Assembly (NCBI RefSeq): GCF_012277315.1
Contig: NZ_CP051157.1
Location: 845,279 to 909,278, forward strand
Reading direction: 5' to 3'
From: Wolbachia endosymbiont of Ctenocephalides felis wCfeJ
GTDB lineage: Bacteria; Pseudomonadota; Alphaproteobacteria; Rickettsiales; Anaplasmataceae
DNA length: 64,000 nucleotides
Below, one piece after another: positions 53,945-63,990 of this stretch. Position 1 is the first letter of the stretch. Each line of letters opens with the position of its first letter. The notes beneath the pieces were generated by a model, which was given only the letters and a program-made list of their open reading frames with translations, did not search any database and was not told where the DNA came from. A program made the translations under genes and the position numbers.

Positions 53945-55313
53945 CGATACATGCGTCGCGGAAAGCTTCGTTTATATCAGGGTGAGAGTGACAAATTCTG
54001 TATATATCCTCTGCTGCTGCGCCGTATGCCATTGCAACTGCTGCTTCGTTAATGAGTGTGTCAGCATATGCTCCGATGATATGTACACCCAGTATTGTAT
54101 CTGTAGCGCTGCAAGTTAGTACTTTCACGAATCCTTCGGCATCATCGGTGATTTTTGCTCTGCCATTTGCGGCAAATTGACATTTGCCAACTTTATATTT
54201 TCGACCAGTACTTTTCAGCTCTTCTTCGGTTTTACCAATTGAAGAAACCGCAGAGTGAGTGTAAATAACAGATGGTATGATCCCATAGTCAACATGAGGT
54301 GACTGCTTTGCTATTATCTCTGCAACTGCCACTCCTTCCTCCTCTGCTTTATGAGCAAGCATTGCTCCACCAATCACGTCACCAATAGCAAATATTCCTT
54401 TCACATTAGTTTCATATCCGCTGTTAACTTGAATGAAACCACGATTATCCTTCTCCACCTTCTCATCAATACCAAGACCCTCGGTGCATGGTTTGCGACC
54501 TACTGCAATGAGCACCTTGTTTGCCTCTATAGTGTTTATTTGGCTATCTTGAGTAGAGCAAACTTTTATACTGAGAGAATTACTATTTTGTTTTATCTCC
54601 TCAACTTTAGCGCTGAGTAAGAATTTTATTCCTTGTTTTTGCAGACTAGAAAGTAGAGACTTACTGAGTTCTCTATCCATTGCTGGAGCAACTCTATCAA
54701 GAAACTCAACCACAGTAACCTCAGATCCTAGTCTACTCCATACAGAGGACATTTCAAGTCCTATTGCTCCCGCTCCAATCACAACAAGAGTTTTTGGTAC
54801 TTCAGTTAAAGATAATGCTCCGGCGGAAGAAATGATGTTTTTCTCGTCAATATTAATTCCTGGCAGAGAACTAACATCAGAACCGGTTGCAATTACTATA
54901 TTTTTTGTCTTCAACATCTTGCCTTCAACTGAAACTCCAAGATTATCCCGATCAAAAGCAGTAATTTTCCCAAGTCCGTTGATTTTAGTGATCTTGTGAA
55001 GACTGAACAGATATTCTATGCCTTTTCCAAGTTCCTGAACTCTGGCGTCCTTGTATTTCAACATTTCTTTTAAGTCAAAACTCACATCCTTAACTTTTAT
55101 GCCAAGTTTTGACAGGTCATTTTTCGTGTGAACGTACTGATAAGAGGAGTGAAGTAACGCCTTAGACGGTATGCACCCGACTCGCAAACACGTGCCACCA
55201 AAAATACTGTTCTTATCTACACAGGCAACCTTCAATCCAAGCTTTGCAGCAGTGATAGCACACTTATAACCGCCTGGGCCACCACCTATAACAATCAGAT
55301 CATAATCAGTCAT
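53925..55313 (-). CDS. lpdA: Dihydrolipoamide dehydrogenase (E3), paralogue 2
   Basis: The 462-residue flavoprotein has IGGGPGGYKCAITAAKLG, the disulfide GGTCLRVGCIPSK, VIGAGAIGLEMSSV and the C-terminal CHSHPDINEAF with the active-site His. The start at 55313 is an ATG, while the longer frame begins with TTG. It is clearly diverged from the E3 at 33.2-34.6 kb. The GGTCLRVGCIPSK form is common in 2-oxoglutarate dehydrogenase-linked and mitochondrial-type E3, so this may be that copy. It overlaps the bamB-like gene by 8 bases and xerC by 20. Confidence 0.94.
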   Translation of the reverse strand: MTDYDLIVIGGGPGGYKCAITAAKLGLKVACVDKNSIFGGTCLRVGCIPSKALLHSSYQYVHTKNDLSKLGIKVKDVSFDLKEMLKYKDARVQELGKGIEYLFSLHKITKINGLGKITAFDRDNLGVSVEGKMLKTKNIVIATGSDVSSLPGINIDEKNIISSAGALSLTEVPKTLVVIGAGAIGLEMSSVWSRLGSEVTVVEFLDRVAPAMDRELSKSLLSSLQKQGIKFLLSAKVEEIKQNSNSLSIKVCSTQDSQINTIEANKVLIAVGRKPCTEGLGIDEKVEKDNRGFIQVNSGYETNVKGIFAIGDVIGGAMLAHKAEEEGVAVAEIIAKQSPHVDYGIIPSVIYTHSAVSSIGKTEEELKSTGRKYKVGKCQFAANGRAKITDDAEGFVKVLTCSATDTILGVHIIGAYADTLINEAAVAMAYGAAAEDIYRICHSHPDINEAFRDACIDAFFKK

Positions 55314-56415
55314 AAAAAACAAACCTATTTTCTAAAGAATAAACACCATTTCCTTCAGTTGTTATATATATCTTGTCATGGATAAATACTGGAGCATGAA
55401 ACACATTACCAGGTACTTCGATTGCTTTTCCTGTGCTTTTAGATCCAGGAAAAGCGAATATAGAACCTTTATTACTCGTTACCCATAACGTATGAGCATA
55501 TATAATTGGAGCAAACAATTGCGTGTTTTCTATTAAATCGGACGTCCAAACTGTTTCTCCGTTTTGTATATCAATGCCAATTATTTTATTATCTTTAGTA
55601 ACTATAAAAATTCTACCGCCGGATTTTTGTTTATCCGCAGGGATAAGAGGACTATAATATGACAAAATATCTGATACGCTTTTCGCTTGCAAGGGTTTTG
55701 ACCATAAAATATTTCCTGACTTTACGTCAATACCATAGATATAGGAATTGCTTGTTGCTACTGAAATATCACCGAGCACTCTTGGTGTAGTAGTTACATC
55801 TGTAAGCTGTGTATCCAAAAGATTTGTAACCAACTTTTGGCTCCACAATTTTTTGCCATCTTCATCAAAAGCTATTAGCTCACCGTTTGAAAATGGCGCT
55901 ATTATCTTATCATTAGAAATTGCAGGCGATACAGAATATAAACCCCTAACCTCATTAATACCATTTTGATAAGCCCAAATAGAGTTGCCATCTTTTATAT
56001 CAAACACATGTAGGTAGTTATCAATGGTTAATACTACCAATTTATTATTTATTACTGCTGCTTTTCCTCTTGCTGGAGCTCTCAACTCTTTTTCCCATTG
56101 GACTTCACCAGTTCTTGCATCTATTACGTGTAGAACGTTATCCACTATAAGGAAAACATTTCCTCCATAGCGTGATAGACTCATGTTACCGATTTTTTCT
56201 CTGTGTGGAAGGTGCAATTTCCAATTCAGAACTTTTGAGTTATTAACATCAAAAGAATATAAAGTACCATACTTATCTGCCAGAATAACACTGTTTTCTG
56301 TAAGCACTGGAGCTACATACCCTTGAGACAATTTTTTACCCACTAGACTTATTCTTTCGCTTGCCATTGCGTAACTGTTACACAATAACATTATCATAAC
56401 AATTATTACTTTCAT
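55306..56415 (-). CDS. BamB-like beta-propeller protein
   Basis: The 369-residue protein has a signal peptide (VIIVMIMLLCNSYAMA) and then PQQ-like repeats (GTLYSFDVNNSKVLNW, LHVIDARTGEVQWEKEL, IYGIDVKSGNILWSKP, IIGIDIQNGETVWTSDL), one per propeller blade. This is the architecture of BamB, a part of the outer-membrane protein assembly machine. The lipobox is not standard (MLLCNS), so lipid anchoring is uncertain. It overlaps the downstream lpd gene by 8 bases, a linkage with no obvious functional logic. The 258 bases upstream hold nothing that I recognise. Confidence 0.78.
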   Translation of the reverse strand: MKVIIVMIMLLCNSYAMASERISLVGKKLSQGYVAPVLTENSVILADKYGTLYSFDVNNSKVLNWKLHLPHREKIGNMSLSRYGGNVFLIVDNVLHVIDARTGEVQWEKELRAPARGKAAVINNKLVVLTIDNYLHVFDIKDGNSIWAYQNGINEVRGLYSVSPAISNDKIIAPFSNGELIAFDEDGKKLWSQKLVTNLLDTQLTDVTTTPRVLGDISVATSNSYIYGIDVKSGNILWSKPLQAKSVSDILSYYSPLIPADKQKSGGRIFIVTKDNKIIGIDIQNGETVWTSDLIENTQLFAPIIYAHTLWVTSNKGSIFAFPGSKSTGKAIEVPGNVFHAPVFIHDKIYITTEGNGVYSLENRFVFYD

Positions 56416-56673
56416 TACTTATTGAATACAAGACTTATTAATATACATACTAGAAATCCTTACCACAACGAAAATGTTCTTATTATACGTTGGAAATACC
56501 AACTCATGAAAGAATTATTACGTAAGAATACATACAACAAGCTGTAATGATGATTCACTAAATCATTGTAAACCTCAGTCACTTTAGCTTATATTGTTTT
56601 CAAAAAAGTCAAAGATTGAAATAAATTTCTTGCATTATTCTCCTGTCATCAAAACATCTTCCCCTTATCATCC

Positions 56674-58593
56674 TTATTTATTCTCTTCTTTATTATCTAT
56701 GTCTTGATAATCAAAATCTACCACTTTTTCTTCCTCACTACCTGTTGTGGATGAATTGGCAGAGTTTTTTCTACCTTGTTGTTGAGATTCTTTATACATA
56801 GCTTCTCCAAGCTTCATAGATAATTGAGAGAGACTGGTAACTTTCTGCTGTATTGAATCAGCGTCATCAATGTTATCAGACTTGCTAGCTTCTTTTAACT
56901 CATTAACTGCATTTTCAATAGCAGATTTATCTTCTGGTGAAACTTTATCACCATATTCTTTCAGAGACTTCTCCGTAGAATGAACTAAGCTATCTGCTTG
57001 GTTTTTCACTTCAATAAATTTCTTACGTTTCTCATCTTCTTGTGCTTTTTCTTCAGCTTCTCTTACCATGCGATTTATTTCCTCATCGGACAAACCACCT
57101 GAAGACTGAATACGTATTTTCTGCTCTTTCTTAGTAGCTTTATCTTTCGCAGAAACATGCACTATTCCATTTGCATCTATATCGAACGTTACTTCGATTT
57201 GAGGCACTCCACGAGGAGCAGGCGGGATCCCCTCCAAACTAAATTGGCCAAGTAGTTTATTATCAACTGCCAATTTCCTCTCACCTTGATAAACCTTAAT
57301 GTTAACAGCTGTTTGGTTATCTTCTGCAGTTGAAAACACCTGAGATTTTTTAGTAGGAATCGTAGTATTACGCTCAATAAGCGGAGTAAACACTCCCCCT
57401 AAAGTTTCAATACCCAGAGAAAGTGGTGTCACATCAAGCAATAGTACGTCTCTTACATCACCTTGAACAATTCCTGCTTGTATTGCAGCTCCAATTGCCA
57501 CAACTTCGTCAGGATTTACTCCTCTATGAGGATCTTTGCCAAAAAACTCTTTAACTTTCTCTATTACTTTTGGCATACGAGTCATGCCCCCAACAAGCAC
57601 CACTTCACCTATCTGACCAGCAGACAAACCAGCATCCTCAAGAGCCTTTTTGCAAGGAACCATAGTTCTCTCAATTAAATCATTCACTAAGCTTTCAAGC
57701 CTCGCCCTTGTTAATTTCATATTCAAGTGCTTTGGACCGCTTGCATCAGCTGTAATAAATGGCAAATTTATCTCTGTCTCCATTGCGCTTGACAGCTCAA
57801 TTTTCGCCTTTTCTGCAGCTTCTTTAATTCTCTGCATAGCCATCGGATCATTTTTTAAGTCAATGCCATTACTTCTTTTGAACTCATCTAGTAAATAATT
57901 TACTACTGCATTATCAAAATCTTCACCGCCAAGATGAGTATCGCCATTCGTAGCTTTTACCTCAAAAACTCCGTCACCTATTTCAAGTATTGAAACATCA
58001 AATGTACCACCACCAAGGTCATATACTACTATTGTGTGCCCATGCTTCTTATCAAGACCATAAGCAAGTGCTGCAGCAGTTGGTTCGTTCACTATCCTAA
58101 GTACGTTCAATCCAGCAATTTTTCCTGCATCTTTTGTTGCTTGGCGTTGAGAGTCGTTAAAGTAAGCTGGTACCGTTATTACAGCATCCTTTACTTCTTC
58201 CCCAAGATAAGCCTCTGCTGCTTCTTTCATGTTTTGCAGTATAAATGCACCAATTTGACTAGGAGAGTATTCTTTATTATCAGTTGTTTTAACCCATGCA
58301 TCACCACTTTTTGCTGCAAACACTTTATACGGCACATTTAGATTTTTTATCTCGGGATCACTATATTGACGACCTATCAATCTCTTAGTAGCAAAAAAGG
58401 TATTGCTTGCATTTGTAGTTGCTTGTCTTTTTGCAGGAGCACCAATCAACCTCTCTCCCGATGAAGTAAATGCAACTATAGATGGAGTAGTTCTTGCCCC
58501 TTCTTTATTCTCTATTACTTTCGTATCCTTGCCTTGCATTATTGCAACACAAGAGTTTGTCGTTCCAAGATCTATACCTATTGCTCTTCCCAT
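56674..58593 (-). CDS. dnaK: Chaperone protein DnaK (Hsp70)
   Basis: DnaK folds and protects proteins and works with ClpB. The start at 58593 ([15 protein letters not shown]) has GGAG upstream, and the GTG three codons earlier is less likely. The 639-residue protein has the ATPase domain with [23 protein letters not shown] and [11 protein letters not shown], the conserved linker [16 protein letters not shown], the substrate-binding domain and the helical lid ending in a polar tail. dnaJ and grpE are not next to it in this window. Confidence 0.98.
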   Translation of the reverse strand: MGRAIGIDLGTTNSCVAIMQGKDTKVIENKEGARTTPSIVAFTSSGERLIGAPAKRQATTNASNTFFATKRLIGRQYSDPEIKNLNVPYKVFAAKSGDAWVKTTDNKEYSPSQIGAFILQNMKEAAEAYLGEEVKDAVITVPAYFNDSQRQATKDAGKIAGLNVLRIVNEPTAAALAYGLDKKHGHTIVVYDLGGGTFDVSILEIGDGVFEVKATNGDTHLGGEDFDNAVVNYLLDEFKRSNGIDLKNDPMAMQRIKEAAEKAKIELSSAMETEINLPFITADASGPKHLNMKLTRARLESLVNDLIERTMVPCKKALEDAGLSAGQIGEVVLVGGMTRMPKVIEKVKEFFGKDPHRGVNPDEVVAIGAAIQAGIVQGDVRDVLLLDVTPLSLGIETLGGVFTPLIERNTTIPTKKSQVFSTAEDNQTAVNIKVYQGERKLAVDNKLLGQFSLEGIPPAPRGVPQIEVTFDIDANGIVHVSAKDKATKKEQKIRIQSSGGLSDEEINRMVREAEEKAQEDEKRKKFIEVKNQADSLVHSTEKSLKEYGDKVSPEDKSAIENAVNELKEASKSDNIDDADSIQQKVTSLSQLSMKLGEAMYKESQQQGRKNSANSSTTGSEEEKVVDFDYQDIDNKEENK

Positions 58594-58680
58594 AATGAAC
58601 ACTCCCTTATAAATATTACTTGATATGAGAATATATAAGTATGAAATTCGTCAATTACAAGTCCCTTTTAGGATTCTTAG

Positions 58681-60453
58681 CTAACTATTAGAACTCAAAA
58701 GGCGTGAAAGCCACTTAGTTAACCAAAAGTTATTTTGTAACCCACCGGAATTATCAGTTTTCTCATTGTTACCGCTTTCAATTTTGTAACCAGAGTTTTG
58801 TAGCGGCTTACAATCATTTACGCTAACGTCATCCCCTCGTTTTAAAATGAATGTGTCAATACTCAAACCGTTATCAGCAATAACGTTCAATTTAATATTA
58901 AACTCTTTTTCGATCGTAAAAACTGTATCGCGCTTATTATTGAAAATGTGTGAGATAATTGAACCGTGTGCTGCCAAATCAAATGATCTATTGCGATTTC
59001 TAGTAGCAAAGTGTTGTAAGTCTCTTAATATCGATGCAACAATTACTTCATTTGATTTTACTTTTCCGACTCCCATACAATGTGGACATTCTGTGGTATT
59101 AATTTCCTGTATGCTTGGCTTAATCCTTTGCCTTGAAAATACCATTAACCCAAAGTCATTTATGTAGCTAAACTGGACTCTCGCTTTATCATCCTTAAAC
59201 GCCTGTCTAATAGCGGACTCGACAGCCCTACAGTACTGATATCTTAACATATCGATAAAATCTACTACTATTAATCCCGATAAGCCTCTCAGATTCACCT
59301 GCCTTGATATTTCAGGCACTGCTTCCATATTGGTTCTATAAGCTGTTTCTTCTATACTGTCTTCTCCTGTCATTTTTCCCGAGTTTACATCTATTGAAAC
59401 AAATGCTTCAGTTAAAGTTATTATCAAGGACCCACCAGATGGTAATTTTACCCTATTGCTATATAACTCAGAAATTTGATCTTCGACTCCGTAGTAAGTA
59501 AAGATTGGGACAGAACCCCTATACAACCTATAACGTAGCTTACTACCCTTTAATGCATTCCTAGTATATTGTCTTACTGCTTCAAAAGCTTCCCTTCCAG
59601 ATACTATAACTTCTACACCATTGCTATAAAAATCACGAATAGACCTCATAATCAAGTCTGCCTCGTTATAAATCAACGATGGAACATTTGCAGAAAAGGC
59701 TTTGTTGTGGATGTCCTGCCACAATGAAAATAAATAATTGTAATCCTGTTCAATTTCTTTTTTACTTTTTCCTGCACCAACAGTCCTTATTATTAAACCT
59801 GACCTTTTTGGCAAGTCTATTGAATCAAGCACATCCTTTAACTGCTTTCTGATGTTAGCGTCTTCAATTCTGCGAGATACTCCCCCCCTACTTGTGGAAT
59901 TCGGCATAAAAACGCAATATCTGCCTACTAAAGTTATGTAAGTTGTAAATGATGCCCCTTTATTGCCTCGTTCTTCTTTAGTTAGTTGAACTAACACCTT
60001 TTGATTGACTGCAATAACATCCTGTAATTTGTACTTCTTATGTAGAGATACTTCCCTCACAAAACCATTACCAGACTCATTGACATTCTTATTAGCTATA
60101 GAATCTGAAAAAATATTTGCTGATGTACCGCTACTCTCCTCTGTACAATCATCTTTTAAGCAGCTCTCAAAAAAAGTTTCCTTCTCCTTATCTGGAATAT
60201 TAAAAAAATCCGGAGATATTTCGGAAAAAGATAAAAAACCTTGCTTATTTTTCCCATACTCAATAAATACGGCTTGTAAAGAGGGCTCTATACGCTTTAC
60301 ATAAGCAACGTATATATTACCTCTTAACTGCCTTTTGTCCTTGAATTCCTGTTCAAACTCTACAACCTTATTATTGACTGACAAAGCAACTCTCACTTCA
60401 TCAGAGCAGATAGAATTTTCTATTAATAGTAACCTTTTACCACTATTTGCCAC
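58681..60453 (-). CDS. rng: Ribonuclease E/G family endoribonuclease
   Basis: The family cleaves AU-rich single-stranded RNA in rRNA processing and mRNA decay. The 590-residue protein has an S1 domain near the N-terminus (RGNIYVAYVKRIEPSLQAVF), with an inserted Ser/Asn-rich segment at about 100-130. It then has RGGVSRRIEDANIR, the catalytic metal region FVSIDVNSGKMTG and GLIVVDFIDM, and the zinc-link CPHCMGVG. The C-terminus ends soon after the catalytic core, unlike the long scaffold of enteric RNase E. RNase E (rne) is an equally valid name. Confidence 0.92.
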   Translation of the reverse strand: MANSGKRLLLIENSICSDEVRVALSVNNKVVEFEQEFKDKRQLRGNIYVAYVKRIEPSLQAVFIEYGKNKQGFLSFSEISPDFFNIPDKEKETFFESCLKDDCTEESSGTSANIFSDSIANKNVNESGNGFVREVSLHKKYKLQDVIAVNQKVLVQLTKEERGNKGASFTTYITLVGRYCVFMPNSTSRGGVSRRIEDANIRKQLKDVLDSIDLPKRSGLIIRTVGAGKSKKEIEQDYNYLFSLWQDIHNKAFSANVPSLIYNEADLIMRSIRDFYSNGVEVIVSGREAFEAVRQYTRNALKGSKLRYRLYRGSVPIFTYYGVEDQISELYSNRVKLPSGGSLIITLTEAFVSIDVNSGKMTGEDSIEETAYRTNMEAVPEISRQVNLRGLSGLIVVDFIDMLRYQYCRAVESAIRQAFKDDKARVQFSYINDFGLMVFSRQRIKPSIQEINTTECPHCMGVGKVKSNEVIVASILRDLQHFATRNRNRSFDLAAHGSIISHIFNNKRDTVFTIEKEFNIKLNVIADNGLSIDTFILKRGDDVSVNDCKPLQNSGYKIESGNNEKTDNSGGLQNNFWLTKWLSRLLSSNS

Positions 60454-60616
60454 TTATTTACCGTTTGCCTTTCGTTCTGAAATTAATTTCATGTTATTCG
60501 ATGTACTGTCGATTGTCAAGAATTTTGCAACCTACACTGTTTCAAAGATACAAAGTAGTTGACTTTTAGTGTTTCATGTAATAAACTCGCACAGAATTTA
60601 TATTATTATACTAAGT

Positions 60617-60817
60617 ATGGCAAAAAAAAATGCTTCTTTGCTTGTTAAGTTAGTTAGCAGCGCAACTAAGACAACAAGTACCGGCGAAGAAAAATCTACG
60701 GGCTATTTTTACGTAAAAAAGCGTAACCCAAAAAAACTTACTAGAAAACTGGAGTTTAGAAAATATGACCCAGTAGTCAGAAAGCATGTAGTATTTAAAG
60801 AAGAAAAATTAAAGTAA
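60617..60817 (+). CDS. rpmG: 50S ribosomal protein L33
   Basis: L33 is a small protein of the large ribosomal subunit. The ATG at 60617 ([15 protein letters not shown]) gives 66 residues. An upstream start would add a hydrophobic leader without homology. It has the core [12 protein letters not shown] and [14 protein letters not shown]. The zinc-binding Cys pairs are absent (zinc-free form). Confidence 0.95.
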   Translation: MAKKNASLLVKLVSSATKTTSTGEEKSTGYFYVKKRNPKKLTRKLEFRKYDPVVRKHVVFKEEKLK

Positions 60818-60841
60818 TTTTTTTATGAGGAAGTTTTTGTT

Positions 60842-61117
60842 ATGCAAAATTTACAATTAAGTTATCCAATAGTGATAGAGCTAGGTGATATAAAAGATAC
60901 AAAACTGAAATTGATAAAGATTGTTGCACAACTAATAAATAAAAGATATAGAACACAAAAAAAAGCAGCAACTGCTCTAAAAATAGATCAACCTAAAGTA
61001 TCCCAGATTAATAAATCAAAAATTGAAGGATTCTCTCTAGAATACTTGCTTAACTTATTGGTTACACTGGGTCAAGGTGTAGATGTAAAAATAAATTATA
61101 ACTCTAAACCTGTATAA
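60842..61117 (+). CDS. XRE-type helix-turn-helix protein (HigA2/HTH_37-like orphan antitoxin or regulator)
   Basis: The 91-residue protein has a helix-turn-helix, TQKKAATALKIDQPKVSQIN (about 40-59), followed by a helical extension with LEYLLNLLVTLGQGVDVKI. This is the layout of HTH_37 proteins, which often are antitoxins paired with RelE-like toxins. No toxin lies within reach here, since rpmG is 24 bases upstream and the next gene is a tRNA. It could be an orphan antitoxin or a stand-alone regulator. A GAGG lies just upstream of the ATG. Confidence 0.7.
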   Translation: MQNLQLSYPIVIELGDIKDTKLKLIKIVAQLINKRYRTQKKAATALKIDQPKVSQINKSKIEGFSLEYLLNLLVTLGQGVDVKINYNSKPV

Positions 61118-61224
61118 TAAGGTTTCTTATTCACTTTTATTCAAGTATATATTGCAAATAACACCTACGTGCAAATTTCGTAAAATATACAAATCAAATA
61201 TTCTGCCGGATATATCAACATAAG

Positions 61225-61297
61225 TGGCTGAGGAGGGACTTGAACCCACGACCAAGAGATTATGATCCTCCTGCTCTACCAACTGAGCTACTCAGCC
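61225..61297 (-). tRNA. tRNA with CAT anticodon (elongator Met or Ile2)
   Basis: A 73-base cloverleaf with acceptor GGCTGAG / CTCAGCC, discriminator A, and anticodon loop ATCATAA with anticodon CAT. The segment ATCATAATCTCTTGGTCG resembles the lysidine-type tRNA-Ile2 of other bacteria as much as elongator tRNA-Met. The anticodon stem has two G-U pairs and the T stem one T-T mismatch. Its first base overlaps the last base of the purB stop codon. Confidence 0.85.
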
Positions 61298-62589
61298 TAA
61301 TTAAAGACCTTGTTATATATATGGTCTATATGCTTTGTATAATAAGCAAAATCAAACAAAGATTCAAGTTTTTCAAAGTCAATAACTCCAAGCAAGGATT
61401 TATCTTGCTTCAATTCGGACAGAAAATCACTGTTGCCTTGTTTCACTTTCATTGCATTGCTCTGAACAATTTTATACGCTTCTTCCCTAGTTAGACCACT
61501 ATTTACTAACTCAAGCAATACACGTTGTGAGAAAATTAAACCTTTTGCTGAATTTAAGTTCTTTTTAATATTTTCCTCATTAATTACTAATTTATCTATT
61601 AAATCTGTCAATCTCACTAAAGCAAAATCCATTGCTATGCAAGCATCAGGAGCAATACATCTTTCCACAGACGAATGTGATATATCTCGCTCGTGCCACA
61701 ATGCAACATTTTCCAGTGCAGGAAATACGTAGCTACGTATTAAACGTGAAAGTCCAGTTAGATTTTCACTTAAAATAGGATTACACTTGTGTGGCATAGC
61801 AGAACTTCCCTTTTGTCCAGTGGAAAAATACTCAAAAATTTCTCCAACTTCAGTTCTTTGCAAATGACGAATTTCAACAGCAACATTTTCCATTGAACTT
61901 GCAATCACCCCTAAAATTGAAAAGAACGCAGCGTGCCTATCACGAGGAATTACTTGAGAGGATATAGTCTCAGGTATAAGTCCCATTTTTTTTGCTACAT
62001 ATTCTTCAACAAACGGGTCAACATTCGCAAAATTACCTACTGCACCTGATATTTTGCAAGTTGAGATCTCTTTTTGTACATTAATTAGCCTTTGGTAGTT
62101 GCGTTTAAATTCTGCATAAAACCTGGCAAACTTTAATCCAAGTGTTGTTGGCTCTGCATGAATTCCATGACTGCGCCCAACACAGACGATATCTTTATAG
62201 TCCTCAGCTTTTTTTTTCAATGCTGCAAGTAAATTTTTTAGATTTTCAAGTAGAATATCACATGACTCTTTCAGTTGCACAGCAAGACACGTATCTAATA
62301 TATCAGAGCTCGTCATCCCGTAGTGGAGATAACGAACGTCAACTCCCACTTTTTCAGCAATATATGTGAGAAAAGCTATAACATCGTGTTTTACAGTGGA
62401 CTCGATTTCATTGATACGCTCAATATCAAATTTAATAGCACCAGAAAGCTTTTCAGCGACATCACTTGGAACCACTCCTAACTTTGCTTGAGCTCTGCAC
62501 GCTAATTTTTCTATTTTAAGCCATATACTAAACTTGTTGCTTTCCTCCCAAATGGAAGACATTTCTTTTCGGCTATAGCGTGGGATCAT
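61297..62589 (-). CDS. purB: Adenylosuccinate lyase
   Basis: PurB releases fumarate from SAICAR and adenylosuccinate in purine synthesis. The 430-residue protein has YGMTSSDILDTCLAVQL, VGRSHGIHAEPTTLG and the fumarase/lyase signature GSSAMPHKCNPI near residues 262-273. Length is normal. It faces a repeat-filled gap upstream, and the stop touches the tRNA gene downstream. Confidence 0.97.
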   Translation of the reverse strand: MIPRYSRKEMSSIWEESNKFSIWLKIEKLACRAQAKLGVVPSDVAEKLSGAIKFDIERINEIESTVKHDVIAFLTYIAEKVGVDVRYLHYGMTSSDILDTCLAVQLKESCDILLENLKNLLAALKKKAEDYKDIVCVGRSHGIHAEPTTLGLKFARFYAEFKRNYQRLINVQKEISTCKISGAVGNFANVDPFVEEYVAKKMGLIPETISSQVIPRDRHAAFFSILGVIASSMENVAVEIRHLQRTEVGEIFEYFSTGQKGSSAMPHKCNPILSENLTGLSRLIRSYVFPALENVALWHERDISHSSVERCIAPDACIAMDFALVRLTDLIDKLVINEENIKKNLNSAKGLIFSQRVLLELVNSGLTREEAYKIVQSNAMKVKQGNSDFLSELKQDKSLLGVIDFEKLESLFDFAYYTKHIDHIYNKVFN

Positions 62590-62654
62590 TTTTGATTTCT
62601 TCCAATAACTATATAATCACCGTAATTCTGAAAGAAGTTTACATAGCAAATGGC

Positions 62655-62789
62655 GTCATTCCAGCGCTTGACACTGGAATTCAGATATAAAAGTATCTGC
62701 AAATTATTCAATGGACAATGGATTTTAGAAGTATAAAATAATGTCCATGGTGAAAAAAACTGGATCCCAGTGCTTGACACTGGGATGAC
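62655..62789. repeat. Palindromic element with separated arms upstream of purB
   Basis: Left arm 62655-62683 (GTCATTCCAGCGCTTG ...) and inverted right arm 62761-62789 (... GACACTGGGATGAC) enclose a 77-base spacer. The spacer contains its own inverted repeat (ATGGACA / TGTCCAT). The 240-base gap between purB and rplI holds nothing else. Confidence 0.75.
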
Positions 62790-62829
62790 ATGAGAAGGCA
62801 GTAGAATGGCATGGACAGTTGATATATCT

Positions 62830-63372
62830 CTATTCACTACTACCATTATTTGTATCTTCTTGCTCCTGACCCTCCTGTTGTGACTTTTGACTTTGCAATT
62901 TTACTTGCCTCAACTCATGTGCATCTGTTTCTGATCTAACAACATGCATAGTAATTGGTACTACCACTTCACTGTGAAACTCTATATTCACTTGGTACTC
63001 ACCTAAATTTTTTATCTGTATTCCATTAAAAGATATTTTACGGTGATCTACCTCGCATTCTTGCGACAAAGACCTTGCAACTTCTCTTGTTGTTACAGAA
63101 CCAAAAATTTTACCATCCTCAGAAGCTTGCTTCACCAATATTACAAACTTATTAGCAAGAGACGATGCTAGCTCCTTTGCTAAATTCAGTTTTCTTATAT
63201 TTTCCTCCTCTAAAAAGGAACGCTGCTCCTCCAGTTTTGCTATACTTTCTTTAGTGGCTTTAACTGCCTTTTTTTGCGGAAAAAGAAAATTACGTGCGTA
63301 GCCAGGCTTCACCTTCACAATTTCGCCTAACTTACCAAGGGTTCTTATATTTTCCTTTAAAATCACCAACAT
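62830..63372 (-). CDS. rplI: 50S ribosomal protein L9
   Basis: L9 is a two-domain protein with a long helix linking the domains. The 180-residue protein has the N-terminal MLVILKENIRTLGKLGEIVK and GYARNFLFPQKKA, a central helix and a C-terminal domain (EDGKIFGSVTTREVA). A Gln/Glu-rich tail of about 30 residues is extra relative to the usual 150. It is the last gene of rpsF-rpsR-rplI and starts 7 bases after rpsR. Confidence 0.97.
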   Translation of the reverse strand: MLVILKENIRTLGKLGEIVKVKPGYARNFLFPQKKAVKATKESIAKLEEQRSFLEEENIRKLNLAKELASSLANKFVILVKQASEDGKIFGSVTTREVARSLSQECEVDHRKISFNGIQIKNLGEYQVNIEFHSEVVVPITMHVVRSETDAHELRQVKLQSQKSQQEGQEQEDTNNGSSE

Positions 63373-63379
63373 AAATCAC

Positions 63380-63655
63380 CTAAACTTTTTTAGTACAATA
63401 AGGAACAAGGGCTAAAAAACGTGCTCTTATAATTGCCAAGCGTAATTTCCTTTGCCTTCTTGCACACACACTTGTTAACCTTCTGGGTAATATTCTACCG
63501 TAGTCAGAGGTAAACTTAGATAACAAGTCTATATTTTTATAATCTATATCCTCGTCTTCAGATGCAGCAAGAGGACAAGCTTTAGAACGCCTAAACCCAG
63601 TCCTATTATTTACAGATACATAAGAATCATTAAAATTACTTCTTCTTCTTGTCAT
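63380..63655 (-). CDS. rpsR: 30S ribosomal protein S18
   Basis: S18 pairs with S6 on the small subunit platform. The 91-residue protein has the core [20 protein letters not shown] and [18 protein letters not shown]. It has an N-terminal extension rich in Arg, Ser and Asn, common in the Rickettsiales. Its ATG overlaps the rpsF stop by one base (TAATG). Confidence 0.97.
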   Translation of the reverse strand: MTRRRSNFNDSYVSVNNRTGFRRSKACPLAASEDEDIDYKNIDLLSKFTSDYGRILPRRLTSVCARRQRKLRLAIIRARFLALVPYCTKKV

Positions 63656-63990
63656 TATGCGCTTTGCTCCTCAACTTGTTTATTCATCATATGAGATTTA
63701 CCCTCAAAAAATTTATCAACCTGTACAGATAAGTGGCGAATAACATTCTCATTAAGTTTTATTCTACGCACAAATTCATCCATAATATTTGAAGTAGAAC
63801 TTATGCACATCATACAATAATGACCACTTTTCATCTTGTTTATTGGATATGCGAAATCTAACAGACCCCAATATTCATACTTTATCAACCCTGAAGCCTC
63901 GATATTTCCTAAAAGCACTTCTAATGCTTTACTCAACCGGTTTAGACCCGCACCCTCATAATCTTTTAAAACATCCTGAAAAATTTTCAT
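63655..63990 (-). CDS. rpsF: 30S ribosomal protein S6
   Basis: S6 binds S18 and the 16S rRNA. The 111-residue protein has [19 protein letters not shown] and a C-terminal segment of the S6 beta sheet ([15 protein letters not shown]). The full gene fits in the window, with its ATG 10 bases from the edge. It heads rpsF-rpsR-rplI, and the one-base overlap with rpsR suggests coupling. Confidence 0.97.
   Translation of the reverse strand: MKIFQDVLKDYEGAGLNRLSKALEVLLGNIEASGLIKYEYWGLLDFAYPINKMKSGHYCMMCISSTSNIMDEFVRRIKLNENVIRHLSVQVDKFFEGKSHMMNKQVEEQSA

Noticed and set aside
58594..58680. Heat-shock (sigma32) promoter upstream of dnaK
   Set aside because: A CTTGTA box and a TTGACG box are present on the reverse strand, but no CCCCAT-like or well-spaced TATAAT-like -10 box could be assigned.
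62586..62846. Reverse-strand open frame of 86 codons between purB and rplI
   Set aside because: It runs through the palindromic element (HVIPVSSTGIQ) and overlaps both neighbours. It is repeat-derived.
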